Counted from the stretch's first letter, positions 10,410 to 21,499 are shown. The stretch is DNA of 64,000 nucleotides from Salvator merianae (GCA_003586115.2 QVOM02000101.1:26518901-26582900), one strand, 5' to 3'. A program made the numbers and translations. The notes: generated by a model from the sequence alone, not told the origin.

Positions 10410-13400
10410 TCATTGTTGTATATTTATTAGTTCCGCCCAGCAGCGAATGAGTTTTTCTTGGTTATTCATATATTGTTTCCCTGATAGAATGGGTTTTAAG
10501 AGAGAATCTCTAATGGTTCCATACATGGGACAATCCAGTAATAAGTGTTCATTATCCTCTATTGCCGAGGAACCACAGATACATGTTCTTAGTGGGAAAG
10601 GTATATTTTCATATCGACCAAATTTCAAGTTGGTGTCTAATTGTTCAAATCGTGCTCTGGTAAAGGCTTTCCGAAGATACCAGGGCATAGAGATATTCAA
10701 ATAGTCCTCTAGCATAAAAAGTTGTTTTGAGGTAGCTAGAAATGGGGTAAAAATAGCTTGAGAGATGGCAGCTAGATCCTTTGTGGCTTCTATGTCCAGG
10801 AGGCGTTGTTTAAGAGCTGTCAAAGATTTGGGTCCCATGGCAGCCAGTATTTGTAAGCAGAGGCCTATCTTTTGAGTGTTTACTGTTAAATTGGTTAGCC
10901 AAGTTGTTTGACCGCTTTTGGCTTGCTCCTCCAAGCAGAGTCGGGGCAGTCTGCCTGGATGCATTTTGTTTAGTTTTAACCAGTAACTGTACTGTCTTGG
11001 TAGAACTTGACATTTTATTGGAGCGAGCCCTAGCTCTGCCCGTACAGCCGCTGATAGCGTGGAATGGCTGACTCCGAGTAGTTGCCTCATATATTTTAGT
11101 TGGAAAGCTTCGGTGCTCTGCATATTAATGCCCCCCCAGATTTCAGCACCGTATAGAAGAATTGGAATAACTTTATGTTTGTAGACCACCAGGGTAGGTC
11201 TAATTGTATCTGGGTAAGTGTGATTTCGGAGTTTGTTTAGCGCAATCGCTGCAGGCGCCGCTTTCTTAAGGGAGTTCTTCATGTGTAAAGCCCACAAGCC
11301 AGTCGAAGTAAAAGTAAGACCTAGATAACAATATGATTTGACCTGTTCAATGCCTTGTCCCTCCAAATGCCATTTAAGAGTTTTCTTAGATTTTCCAAAG
11401 ATTAGTACCTTAGTTTTTTCCTTGTTTATATGTAGAAAATTGTCAGCACAGAATGCATTGAGATGATTCAAGGCTCTCCTTAGTCCCACTGGGGTGGTTG
11501 ACATTAGGACCATGTCATCAGCGTAAAGAAGTAAGTTAGTCGGTCTGTCCAAGACCTTGGGTCTGTGGAGGGTGTCGCTATTTAAGGCCTGTACAACATC
11601 ATTTATGTAAAAGCAGAAGAGGAAAGGTGCCAAAATATATCCTTGGCGTACTCCTGCAGATGTTTTGATCTCGGTCGACAAGGCCCCGCTGGAGCCGAGT
11701 CGGACTTTTAGGGAGGTCTCTGAGTGGAGAGAAATGATCAGCGCCAAGAGTCTAAGGTCGATATTTGTTGTTGCTAGCTTAGACCATAGAAGACTTCGGT
11801 TAATTGAATCGAAGGCGGCTGACAGATCGATAAACGCCGTGTAGAGGTGTCTTCCCTTATTAGAGTACTTGTGGATTAAATGCTGCAACACAAAGCAGTT
11901 GTCTATTGTAGAGCGACCCTGTCGAAAGCCCGCTTGCTCTTCACTGAAAATGTTGTTAAGATTAGCCCAGTGCTCCAGCATGTTCAATAGGAGCTTGGTG
12001 TAGATTTTAGTTGCTATGTCTATTAGGCTTATTGGTCGGTAGTTCTTTGGGTTTGTCTTGTCTCCCTTTTTGTAAATTGGGATGATGATACTCGTGCTCC
12101 AACCCCTGGGCATCTGGCAGGTGTTATTAATGCATGTAAATAGACAAGCAAATAGTTGGGCCCACCAATCTGGATTTTGCTTGAACAGTTCAGCTGGAAG
12201 AAAATCCTCACCAGGAGCTTTGTTATTATTCTGAGCTAGAATAATTGCTTTTACCTCATTGACCTGGACCGGGTCCCACTTTGGTAAGTTTTCCGTGTCT
12301 AGTCTTGGCTCGAGATAGGTGTTATAATCGTTAATCGAGTCTTGGTTAAATAATTCATCAAAAAAGCCTTCCCAATGAGCTGCGGGAATGGGTGTATCTA
12401 ATGCAAAGCGTACCTCTTTCATTTTGTTTGAAACAAGGTGCCAGAAAACCACAGAGTTTTTGTCTTTTGCTGCAAGTTCTAAGTCGGCCCACACTTTCTG
12501 GTTGTAAGAGATCTTTTTCCTTAGAATCAGTTTTTTATATTTTCTCCTTAACATTAGCATGTTGTTATGTATTTCCGGGCTTGGGTTGGATTGTGCCTCT
12601 CTCAGTAATTGCCTTAATTGTTTTCTTGTCTTCAAGCACTCGTTATCGAACCAAGGAGTTGTCCTGGCTTTTGTAGGTCTCCTGGAAGGATTAACTGTTA
12701 GGAAACTTTTTAGATGTGCAGTTAGCTTTGAGTAGGCCTGTATGGCATCCACCACTTGATTGGAATCAGACTTTATAACTTGATATAGTTCTTTGGCTAT
12801 CTCTGATCTAAGAAATTTTTCAATGGAGCCAAGATCTACCGATTGCCACCTCAGTCTTTTGTTATATTGGATCTCAATTTGCTGACCAAATTCTTGGTCT
12901 GCAGGTAAGACCTTTCTCAGATCCGAAGGCATGCATAGGATCGCTGTTAGAGGCTGGTGATCACTGCTGATGTTTGGTATCACTGTAATGCCAGAGAAGA
13001 GTGTTTGGAACTCCTTGGTCACGCAGATATAATCCAACACACTGCTGGATTTAGTTCCATGAAAAGTGTAGGGATAGCGATGACCAGTGCCCTCTCCTCC
13101 TAGGATGTGAAGATGATGTTTGAATAGGAGCTCTGTTAGTTTCAAACCAGCTTTGTTTGTGGTTTTGTCTCTGGAGCACCAATTTGGGACTATCGGGAGG
13201 TCACTGTCCTCAGGTGGTAAGCCGCAGGCCGCAGCCAATTTCTTGGTGGAATCGCCTAGCCTCGCATTGAAGTCTCCTAGCATTATCGTGAGAGCTGAAG
13301 GAAATAGATTACCTATTTCTTCTAGAACCAAGTCCAACACCACCCATGTGTCTTTGGAGTGAAATTTGGAAATGACTGGAGGAATATATATATTTAAGAT

Positions 13401-13772
13401 GATTATAGTCTGATTTAATGGCGCAGCTATTTTTTGCCTGGCTGGGCTTAGTTTTATTATTTGTATGTTTGGATGAGTGGGAAGTGAGTCCATAGAAATG
13501 ACTTCACCTTTCCAACCCAATTCCCCATTGACCATCAGCGCAAGACCCCCACTGGGTCGTCCTCTTTTTGCCATCTTTTGAGCAGATTGATTCCAGACAT
13601 TATATCCAGGTAATTGGGAGCTCTGCTCTGCTGTTAGGAGCCACGTTTCCTGAAGAGCTATTATACTATACTCAGAGAGGAAATCTAAAAATTGGGGATT
13701 CTTAACATTGCGAGACCAGCCGGCTATATTCCAGGATAGAATTTTAATTGGCTGTTTACTTTGGTTGATTAG
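10410..13772 (-). CDS. LINE ORF2: endonuclease and reverse transcriptase
   Basis: This protein would nick target DNA and prime reverse transcription of the element RNA. The frame is open for 1,120 codons from just after the ORF1 stop (TGA at 13775-13773). The first ATG is at 13574, but the conserved endonuclease start lies upstream of it (SWNI and ALQETW motifs, between 13740 and 13620), so translation must begin earlier. Counting from that ATG: endonuclease GDFNAR at 100-105 and SDHQPL at 204-209; reverse transcriptase with AGFRQGRS near 548-555, FIDLSAAFDS at 581-590 and YADD at 684-687; a CxCx9Hx4C knuckle at 998-1015. No internal stop or frameshift was found over 3.36 kb, so this copy is young or recently active. 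ORF2 is in the same frame as the end of ORF1, across UGA-CUA. Confidence 0.9.
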   Translation of the reverse strand, partial: LINQSKQPIKILSWNIAGWSRNVKNPQFLDFLSEYSIIALQETWLLTAEQSSQLPGYNVWNQSAQKMAKRGRPSGGLALMVNGELGWKGEVISMDSLPTHPNIQIIKLSPARQKIAAPLNQTIIILNIYIPPVISKFHSKDTWVVLDLVLEEIGNLFPSALTIMLGDFNARLGDSTKKLAAACGLPPEDSDLPIVPNWCSRDKTTNKAGLKLTELLFKHHLHILGGEGTGHRYPYTFHGTKSSSVLDYICVTKEFQTLFSGITVIPNISSDHQPLTAILCMPSDLRKVLPADQEFGQQIEIQYNKRLRWQSVDLGSIEKFLRSEIAKELYQVIKSDSNQVVDAIQAYSKLTAHLKSFLTVNPSRRPTKARTTPWFDNECLKTRKQLRQLLREAQSNPSPEIHNNMLMLRRKYKKLILRKKISYNQKVWADLELAAKDKNSVVFWHLVSNKMKEVRFALDTPIPAAHWEGFFDELFNQDSINDYNTYLEPRLDTENLPKWDPVQVNEVKAIILAQNNNKAPGEDFLPAELFKQNPDWWAQLFACLFTCINNTCQMPRGWSTSIIIPIYKKGDKTNPKNYRPISLIDIATKIYTKLLLNMLEHWANLNNIFSEEQAGFRQGRSTIDNCFVLQHLIHKYSNKGRHLYTAFIDLSAAFDSINRSLLWSKLATTNIDLRLLALIISLHSETSLKVRLGSSGALSTEIKTSAGVRQGYILAPFLFCFYINDVVQALNSDTLHRPKVLDRPTNLLLYADDMVLMSTTPVGLRRALNHLNAFCADNFLHINKEKTKVLIFGKSKKTLKWHLEGQGIEQVKSYCYLGLTFTSTGLWALHMKNSLKKAAPAAIALNKLRNHTYPDTIRPTLVVYKHKVIPILLYGAEIWGGINMQSTEAFQLKYMRQLLGVSHSTLSAAVRAELGLAPIKCQVLPRQYSYWLKLNKMHPGRLPRLCLEEQAKSGQTTWLTNLTVNTQKIGLCLQILAAMGPKSLTALKQRLLDIEATKDLAAISQAIFTPFLATSKQLFMLEDYLNISMPWYLRKAFTRARFEQLDTNLKFGRYENIPFPLRTCICGSSAIEDNEHLLLDCPMYGTIRDSLLKPILSGKQYMNNQEKLIRCWAELINIQQ

Positions 13773-14246
13773 TCAATCCTGATACGATATTTGGTCATCC
13801 AAAATCCGGCAGACGCAACCATTTCTAGGTAGACTTAAAGGCTCTTTTTGTTGTTGGGAAACCTTTGAAGGGGAGATATGGGAGTCATTTTCCCCTAGTT
13901 CCTCTGCGAATAAATACCGAGCTTTAAGAAAGTCCTGCCCTTGCCAATAGCTGCGTATCTGATTTCTTGGTTCCTTGTTGTGTTCAATAGCGGGTGAATG
14001 GTGATCGCCAGGAGAGACTTGGGCCGGCGGATCCATTTTAGGATTTTGCTTATTGGGAACTTGAATCACCAATGGTTCCAATGTACTTGGCATTGTACTA
14101 ACTATAGATGTTTCTTGAGTAGTCTTAGGAACCTGTTTGTTTGATGGAAAATAGTAAGCTATTTTCTTTTGTGGTTGGTTTTTTTGTGCCCCCTTTTTTC
14201 TCTTTTTCTGGGCTACTGTCTGGTCATGTTGTACGTGTTTGGGTCC
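13773..14246 (-). CDS. LINE ORF1, C-terminal part (after a one-base frame change)
   Basis: The frame continues ORF1 after a shift in a run of six A (plus-strand T run 14247-14252). It starts with a lysine-rich stretch (QKKRKK, QKNQPQKK) and is then polar, with proline, serine and glutamine and no recognised domain. It ends at TGA (13775-13773), which is followed directly by CTA and then by ORF2 in the same frame. A methionine at 14339 opens the same frame but overlaps ORF1 and is unlikely to be the real start. The likeliest reading is one ancestral ORF1 of about 560 residues, split here by a homopolymer indel; a programmed +1 shift is the alternative. Confidence 0.6.
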   Translation of the reverse strand, partial: GPKHVQHDQTVAQKKRKKGAQKNQPQKKIAYYFPSNKQVPKTTQETSIVSTMPSTLEPLVIQVPNKQNPKMDPPAQVSPGDHHSPAIEHNKEPRNQIRSYWQGQDFLKARYLFAEELGENDSHISPSKVSQQQKEPLSLPRNGCVCRILDDQISYQD

Positions 14247-15447
14247 TTTTTTGCACAGAATGTATACCAGGAACACGTATCGCAGGGGAGATAGTTGATA
14301 CACCTTCCTTAAGAAAATGCTTAAGAGAATCGGTGTCATTAATGGGGCGGGTGTGGTCTTTCAGAATTTTTAACAGTTCCTCTAGTCGGTTTAATATTTC
14401 TAGTTTCCCTTCGCAACTGAGTTTCTTGTACGATTTTAAAAGAGAGATTTCTTCATGGCCCCACTCTATTATTGTGGGTTGGGTGTGAGGGAGAGGGATT
14501 GAGTCATTTACTCTAGGGGCTATGATCCTGCCCTGGTTGTAACACATTGGGTCTGGAGGAGGGCATTTTGGGTTTGAATTTCCTGTCATGGTTGCCTCAT
14601 TCCGTTGCGTGAAGGTTGAGCCTACAAGAGCAGTATTTTTGTGCCTTAATGTTTGAGAGAGATCTATCGCTTTAAAAGTTCTCATTATGTTTATAACATA
14701 TCTCTTCCCTAAAAGGCTCCTCACTCTTATCAGCTGTTGCGGAATGTCAGAGCTGTCGAAGGATAGTACAATTCTTTTATAGAATCCAGCATTTGGGAGC
14801 CAGAACATGGAATTCAAATCAATCTGTTTTTCATCCCTATGGAGTAATTGCTTTAGGGACAGAATTAGCCTCCTTTTTGAGTCCCATTTGCCCCAGTTGT
14901 TTTCCTGTCTTGTTATATTTAGGGCAATTTGACACGGGAGGAATTGGAGTGATTGTCTTTTATTAAATAGTTTTACTCGTTCTGTACTCTCTTCCAACCG
15001 GCAATTAATAGCTGTTATAGCTTGTTGGTGGGTTTTTTTCTCCTTTCGCCTCTTAGTTTCCTTTTCATCTCCCAAGGATAGATAGTTCATTTGAGTAGAT
15101 AAGAGCTTGTCCAGCTTGTAACTGGACTCTCTCCAATCCTTTGTAAGGTTGGCTAAACTATTTGAAATTAACTGTAAGGTATCATGCGACAGAAATACTA
15201 GTTTCGACAACAAGTCAAAAGTGGAAGATGGTAAGTCCGAATTTACTGTCTGTTCCTTTCTCTCTGAGATACAACTGTTGCATTTTTCCATTAACGGGGC
15301 AAATCTGTTTGTGGAGGTGAGACTAGATAGAGAGTCCTCTTCCTCCCTTTTAATGGGACTTTTAAGAGGGCTGCGTTCAGTCTTCGGTTGTTTGGCAGCC
15401 TTATCCCTCTGAGGGTCGGAGTTCCTGCGTTTATTTTTCCTCCCCAT
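14224..15447 (-). CDS. LINE ORF1, nucleic-acid-binding protein (N-terminal and central part)
   Basis: A 407-codon frame starting at the first ATG of the element, 116 bp from its 5' end. The N-terminus is very basic (GRKNKRRN, then KQPKTERSPLKSPIKR), like a nuclear localisation and RNA-binding tail. A central stretch of roughly residues 75-150 is rich in leucine and polar residues and could be helical. Around residues 195-255, a segment with hydrophobic strands (YKRIVLSF and YVINIMRTF) resembles an RRM-like fold, as in many LINE ORF1 proteins. ORF1 proteins coat the element RNA; here that is inferred from position and composition. The frame ends at TGA (14226-14224), just after the A6 run. Confidence 0.7.
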   Translation of the reverse strand: MGRKNKRRNSDPQRDKAAKQPKTERSPLKSPIKREEEDSLSSLTSTNRFAPLMEKCNSCISERKEQTVNSDLPSSTFDLLSKLVFLSHDTLQLISNSLANLTKDWRESSYKLDKLLSTQMNYLSLGDEKETKRRKEKKTHQQAITAINCRLEESTERVKLFNKRQSLQFLPCQIALNITRQENNWGKWDSKRRLILSLKQLLHRDEKQIDLNSMFWLPNAGFYKRIVLSFDSSDIPQQLIRVRSLLGKRYVINIMRTFKAIDLSQTLRHKNTALVGSTFTQRNEATMTGNSNPKCPPPDPMCYNQGRIIAPRVNDSIPLPHTQPTIIEWGHEEISLLKSYKKLSCEGKLEILNRLEELLKILKDHTRPINDTDSLKHFLKEGVSTISPAIRVPGIHSVQKRTQTRTT

Positions 15448-15600
15448 AGATAAGTCAATCTCTTATTGTCTTTAGTGCGATAGAAGGAAATAAATTACCC
15501 GAAAGCAGCTGTTCCAGGAGAATAACGACGGAGCTTCCCTTTCAGGCTGTTGCTCTTGCGGCCATATAAAGTATGAAAACTTGAGACACACTATAACCAT

Positions 15601-15662
15601 GATTAGATCCCAGAATAGGGGTCTGCCATCCTCACGCTAGTGCAAACTACAGCAGACCCTTA
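15601..15662. mobile_element. Partial 180-bp-type MITE arm
   Basis: GATCCCAGAATAGGGGTCTGCC and GCTAGTGCAAACTA match the inner part of one arm of the 180-bp MITE. The outer inverted repeat and the second arm are missing. Confidence 0.6.
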
Positions 15663-18270
15663 GTCACTGTAACTGAAAGGTATCCTATACAAATACAGAT
15701 GCATACCATGAAAACTTGTGAAGATTGTGGATCTGCCATATTTGTCTTGAAGCAACTCCAAGATCTTTCCTCTTCCTACTTAGGATATTTAGTTCCTTTA
15801 TCTTTAAAGTGAACTTGCTTCCGATAGAATGTGATGGAAATTATTGTACCACATAGAGCTGTCGTGCAAGGATATTTTAGTGGGAGTATTTTTAAACAGT
15901 GCATTGGAACATACGAATCAAAGAACAGTCTGACATGATGCTAGTATATATATATCAAAAAGGGAAACTTGTGTGGGTTGCTAGTGGAATTCAACAGTTT
16001 TAATGAGTTCAATAAAACAAAAGACAGTGTATAATTGGATGCAGGTGTCCAAAACCAGTTGGACACATTAAGATCTCTTCAAAATATTCCTCCTTTGTGA
16101 AATAAATGAGTTTGAAAGAGCTTGAGGTTCTCAAGGATAGGTCAGGTGCTGCTCCTGTACTTCCTGTCATTTAAAACAAAACAAAACAAAAGCCATTGAT
16201 TAGTCTGGGGGAAAAAGAAAAAGAAAGAAAGAAAAAACAAGGAAAAAACACAAAGAAAAAAAAAAGGAAAAAAAAAGCTCTGGCAAATAGTAACAGTGTG
16301 GACTTACTGGTAAGTTCCAAGAACTCTACAAAAATATCCAAGTCTGATCTTGTGCATGTTCCTTTTGCCCAATCTTGTATTTTCAGTGGAGTGCTACTGT
16401 GATTTATTACACTGGGGGGGGGGGGGAAGGCCATGTCTTCATTTATTCCACTGGTTTCCTCATGGATGGGCTAAGCTACTGCATCTCCATTCATGGCAGC
16501 ATAAGATACCCTGTGAGGTACTCACTGTCCCAGCAAAAGGCACAATTACAGTCCAAAGTACCCTCACTTGAAGGGGGTGATTTTGCATTCTGTGGAAGAA
16601 CATCTCAACTGCTGTGTTTTTTGTTACCTCCAAAATAGAGCTACATGTCCTCTGACATAGCAAATGAGGCACTTCTGCAGGGGTACCTGCCCACAGCCCT
16701 GCTCTGTGTTTGAGTGGAGACACGGTCTTAGCTGCTACTGTGCATGAGTAGGGTCATTGTGTGCATTTTTCACATTCTCTCTATTTACCTGAAGCTACTG
16801 GTCCAAAGTCTTCAGACTGATTGAGCTTGATCAATTAGGATCAAACTTTCAAACAGAGACTGAGCACAGCAAGTCACTATAGTAAATACAAAACAGTGGA
16901 CTATAATCTAGGTTAATTAAGGAAATTTTATTGTCCCATCAATCCCCCATAATTGCTCAGAATGTAATTTAGGACAAGACCCTGTCCTCAAGTTTATCAT
17001 TCTAAAACATGTGCAAACTGAAAAGAGATGCTCCCTATATTTTGCTACCAATGTTTTGAACCGGTCTCACTACAAACCATATAGCTACTCTTGACCATCA
17101 ATGCCAGTTTTCAAGAAGGGTTTTAAAATACAGTCTTCTAGAGGAGAATGGTCTTGTTGCTTTTGGTCACTAGGTCCATAATTTAAGACAAAGAAATGCT
17201 CACATTTCCTGTATGAAATGGGATTGTACAATGAATGGGATGTTCATCAGGGGGATATTTAGAATGAACACGTCTGTGGGAAATATCATTTTTCGTTTTT
17301 CATTCTGTTTCATCATTGTTTTACTGGGGGTACGCAGATAGAGCATGTCAATCTCTCACACCCACCAACAAAATTACTGATTTTCTCTTGTTTCATCAAC
17401 ATGTTTTTAACAGGTTATTTTTGGAAGTATTGGTTTGTAGCTTACGCTCTCAATTTGCCTTGACAAACTCACAAGCTCTGTTTTTAGCCCTTTCACAAGT
17501 CCTGTCGTACTAGAGGGTTGTTTTTTTTTTTGTATTGTAGTAGATCCCCTTTACAAAATGATACCATCTAATGAAGGAACAGTCTTTCAAAACACTTCGT
17601 AAAGTGAGGTGCTTGTACACCAGTGGTTAATAGTCCTCATTAACTTCTTCAATTTGCAATCAGCTTTATACTAAATACTTATGATACCATGGTCTGACAT
17701 TCTCTCTGTTTGTTCAAGTTGTAATAAATAGTACCCAAACTATTACAAAATGTGAAAATGCCAACCTACTGTACGTAAAACAGTTTGCAAGCACTAAACC
17801 AGCACATAAATACTGCTACTGTTTGCCACTGTAGTAATAAGAGCAATAACCAGTATATTCCAACACTCAGAAATACAGTAGAAGGGTAGAACAGAGATTT
17901 ATGCTCATCTTTAATGTTAATATTAACACATGATAAATAGCTTGTTAGAGTTTTCATAACACTGTGTTGAATCAAAAAGGATTGTGCAAGTTGTAAATTG
18001 TTCTTGGTGTTTTGTTGCATTCTTGATAATTGGCTACTACTAACAATACAGTCAGATTTTTGTGGCCTTTCAGAAGGTAATTTGCCGCTGTAGTATTTGA
18101 GATAATGGACTTGCACACATTTCATCACAGAAGGTTATTCAAATTTGATCTTTTTCTCTACAGACCTTTCACCACCAAGCTAGGTAGTGTCCTCAGTGCA
18201 ACAGCGCATTTTGACACAGTGGAGATGTTATCTAGCCTGCAGAAACATATTTTGCAGAGAAAGCATCTGC
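15663..18270. other. AT-rich DNA, no gene recognised
   Basis: Only simple-sequence features: A-rich tracts at 16175-16280 and a G-run near 16412-16425. Open frames over these tracts are low complexity and are not supported as genes. Confidence 0.5.
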
Positions 18271-18284
18271 AGACAAAACATCTG

Positions 18285-19075
18285 TAGAGGCTCCAACTGG
18301 TTTGGCAGCTTCTCCTGTATTTGGACTCTGGGGACCTGGCCACAGTTCTGCATGCCCTGGTAACCTCCCATTTGGATTACTGTAACGCGCTGTACATGGG
18401 GCTACCTTTGAAGATGGTCTGGAAACTGGAGCTGGTGCAGAATGCAGCAGCTTATCTGCTGTTGGGTCAACCAGGCCATGTGCATATCTCACCAGTTCTG
18501 AAAAGTCTTCACGGGCTTCCACTATGTTTCCAGGCTCAATTCAAGGTGTTGACATTGGTCTATAAAGCCCTAAATGGTTTGGGCCCTGCCTACCTGAAGG
18601 AGTGCCTCCACCCATATGTGCCTGCCCTCATGCTGAGGTCACAGGGGAAGTCTCTCCTGGTGGTCCCTTCCCTTGCATTAGTGCAGGGGGTGGGGGGAGG
18701 GGAGGATTTTCTCTGTGGCTGCCCCCAGGTTGTGGAACAGCCTCCCTACTGAGATTCTCCAGGCACCATCCCTGTTTGGGTTTCGGCACCTGGGAAAGAC
18801 CTTTCTCTTTGCCCAGGCATACGATCCTTGACCCTTTGAGAAGCCCCCCTCATTGCTGCTGGACTGCTGTGATTGTTGGGTGAGGGTGGGGTGTGGGGAG
18901 GCATGTAATATTTTTTATAATGTTTTTATACTATTTTTACTATATAGTTTTTATAAGCTTTTTGTATGTTTTATGTTGTTTTATACCTTTTTATGGTATG
19001 CTTTTTACCTCTTTTGTAAGCTGCCTGGGACCCATCAGTATAGGACAGGGTAGAAACTGAAATTAAAGCAAAGTA
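18285..19075 (+). mobile_element. L2-type LINE 3' end with readable polymerase tail
   Basis: The frame 18321-18752 encodes the C-terminus of an L2 polymerase: LDYCNALYMGLPL, LVQNAAAYLL, HISPVLKSLHGLP, FKVLTLVYKALNGLGPAYLK. It then loses the frame in a G-rich stretch at 18682-18702. The 3' UTR ends AGCTGCCTGGGACCCATCAG then ATTAAAGCAAAGTAAAA. This is the best-preserved L2 3' end in the window and served as the reference for calling the others. Confidence 0.8.
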
Positions 19076-20639
19076 AAAGAAGAAGACCAAACTCAGAGTA
19101 CATTCCATGATGAAATGCATATCAAGTATAACATTAAACTAGAAATACTCTTCATAATAACGAGATTGTGCAAATCTGTTTTGGGGTCTGGGAAACAAGT
19201 CATCACTGGATACAAGATATTTTAAATAAGGAACTAATAATTTCAAAATATGTTTCATTTGCTAAAGTGTTGTTGTTTGTACACACTCTGTCATACACAT
19301 ATGGCATAAACTTATCTTTAAATACTTTATAAAACTATAAGTTTCCATATGATAAAGTCTTATTTTAGTTCTATTAGTTTTAGCATTCTGGGAGTACATC
19401 ATTTTCAAAATTTGTTTGGTTTGCTTTTATATCTGTGACAAAGACAAATTGTTGGCTCATTTGCCTTAAACAGAAGCTGTAATGTTTTGTGTCTGTACAA
19501 TCAATCTCATTACAAAAGAAGCACAGGAGCCATAAAGCATAGTATAACCACATGAGAATAAATGTTTTTTTCTTTTCTTTTTCTTTTTATTTGCCTTTCA
19601 TATTGAATAACATTTTGCACAGTGGTAAACACATTCCCTTCCCACTATATTTTTCAATAAAACAAAATACAGACATATTTAAAAAGTATTAATGAAATTT
19701 TATTTTGAATTATTCTTCTTTCTGAAAACTTGAGGAAGGGGCAAAGGTATACAGAGGACTGGTTTTCAGCTTTCTGGTAGACTGCACTAACTATAGTGCA
19801 TTTGATTTTCTGTTTGACTTTTTCATTTCACTGTATTATGGATCTTGAAATTCATCCATGGGGTGGGGAATGATTTTTCAAAATCCTAGAACTTCACAGT
19901 GATAAATTTGGGCTAGTGGGAAGGTGGTCAAGGGAACTGAAAGGAAATATGCCAAGCATCAGAATAGGTAGAATGTTGTAGAAGATTGTACATTGGCTGT
20001 GTCTGCATTTCACAGCCAAGATACCTTCAGTGCCCCTTAGGGCCATCAGTTTTGACTTGGACCCCAAAGCATCTGTTGGAGTCATTAGCAACCTGGGGGC
20101 ACATCAGTGATGCATAAAGGTAAGTGCATGAGGAGCAGCGTGCAAGCTACTACCTCTCACACTGGCAGAGTCCCTCGCTGTGGCAAAGCAAACTGTAGCC
20201 AATTCAAGAGCTTGCTGTGAGCCTGCTGTGCCTGCATGTGGATCTATGAACAGGTGAAGATGTAAGTTCACCTAGGTGTGATGGAATCAGGAGGGAACCC
20301 TAGTGTATCCTGGCCAGGCCACAGCAAGGCTGCTAGGCTAGAGGAGTCTTCCCTAGTTGCCTTTCACACTTAAAGCAACCATAGCTGCATTTCTATATGA
20401 ACCCATCTAAAAACTGACTTACTGAACATAATGGATTATGTACTCATTAGATAAATTGAATTGAAGCACACATGAAGACTAATGGGAAAGTAGATTTAAT
20501 CCCTGAGTGTGTGCTGGGACACTGCCCATCTTATGATAAATGGCAGCAGTTTTAAACAATAATAATTGGCAGTTTAGGAAATGTATTTGACCACTTCACT
20601 AAAAATACGAAACAAGGCAAAAGATTATGTTCCATCTAA
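19076..20639. other. AT-rich DNA, no gene recognised
   Basis: No supported gene. The stretch 20060-20410, with GCCTTTCACACTTAAAGC near its end, may be another decayed member of the TTCACACTT family, but I could not define its edges. Confidence 0.45.
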
Positions 20640-20955
20640 AACATTTTTTTTTCCCCACCCAGAGATCTATGGAATTTATTACCAGAAGGGGTGGCGACAT
20701 CAATCGGCCGGGATAGCTTTAAGAACAGATTTGGGCAGATTCCTGAAGGCCAGGTGTATCAATGGCAACTTGAATGGAAAGACAGGCAGGATGCCTGTAA
20801 AACCATTTGCAGAGAGTCAAGAGCAGGTGCAGGTTTTGCCTTTTATTCTGCTTAAGAATGCCCAGAAGCAATTGGTGGACCACTGTGTGAAACAGAATGC
20901 TGGACTAGATGGGCTGTGGCCTGATCCTGCAAGGTTCCTCTTATGTTCTTAAGTT
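20640..20955 (+). mobile_element. CR1/L3-like LINE 3' fragment
   Basis: It contains GTGTGAAACAGAATGCTGGA followed by CTAGATGGGCTGTGGCCTGATCCTGCAAG, the phrase that marks CR1-like 3' UTRs in amniotes (conserved words TGCTGGACTAGATGG and CTGATCC). There is no coding frame. The assignment rests on these words alone; the upstream edge is approximate. Confidence 0.55.
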
Positions 20956-21499
20956 ATTATGTAATTTCAGAAGGTCAACTCTATATAAATATGGATGCAA
21001 TGCAAGTTCTCATTTCTTTAACATTTGTGCTACTAAATGTTATGTGAACAGCTCTAGAAATGGATTTTTACCTGTGTTTCCAAGTGCACACAGGATTTTT
21101 AAGTACTATTGGTTTAGTTTAACTGGTAACATGTTGGAGTCACACCCAAAAGAGGAGGAAGCACTTGGCTGATCTTAATACAAAGTTTCCTTATTGAAAT
21201 TTTTAAAACATGCAAATGCTTTTTACTTTTGCTGCTTTCTTTGTATTAAAGTTGTATGGATATTAAAACAAAAACAAACAAACAAAAAACACTTCCAATA
21301 TTGGGTGAATTAGTCAAATGTCAACAAGTAACTAATAGCAAGGCACTTTAATAAGAGATAAAGTATAATTGTGACCATGGGAAGGGCACGGGTTTTTACT
21401 TCTAGCAAGAGACAAGGGTTAGCTGTAAATCTAGAAATAAAGTACAAGTATCCCCCTCCTCTTGAAGTCCTTCCTGGATCCAGAAATCTAAACAGCTAT
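20956..21499. other. AT-rich DNA, no gene recognised
   Basis: Only a short AAAC repeat (about 21266-21290) stands out. Confidence 0.5.

Larger units (their letters stand above)
10180..15563 (-). mobile_element. Near full-length I-group (Vingi-like) non-LTR retrotransposon
   Basis: A 5.38-kb element on the minus strand with a short 5' leader (15563-15448), ORF1, ORF2 and a 3' tail of ACTT units (plus-strand AAGTAAGTAAGT at 10176-10192). Flanking words ATATTAAGT at 10171-10179 and ATATAAAGT at 15564-15572 match at 8 of 9 bases and are a candidate target duplication. ORF2 has an apurinic-type endonuclease, a reverse transcriptase with YADD and a C-terminal CCHC knuckle; I see no RNase H. This domain set, in a reptile, fits the Vingi clade of the I group. 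The clade call is tentative, the LINE call is secure. Confidence 0.8.

Noticed and set aside
14141..14488. Plus-strand open frame opposite LINE ORF1
   Set aside because: Antisense shadow of ORF1 coding sequence.
16171..16434. Open frames on both strands, rich in Lys or Phe
   Set aside because: They translate A-rich/T-rich low-complexity DNA.
18602..18883. Proline/glycine-rich open frame
   Set aside because: It is a shifted reading of the L2 polymerase tail and 3' UTR.
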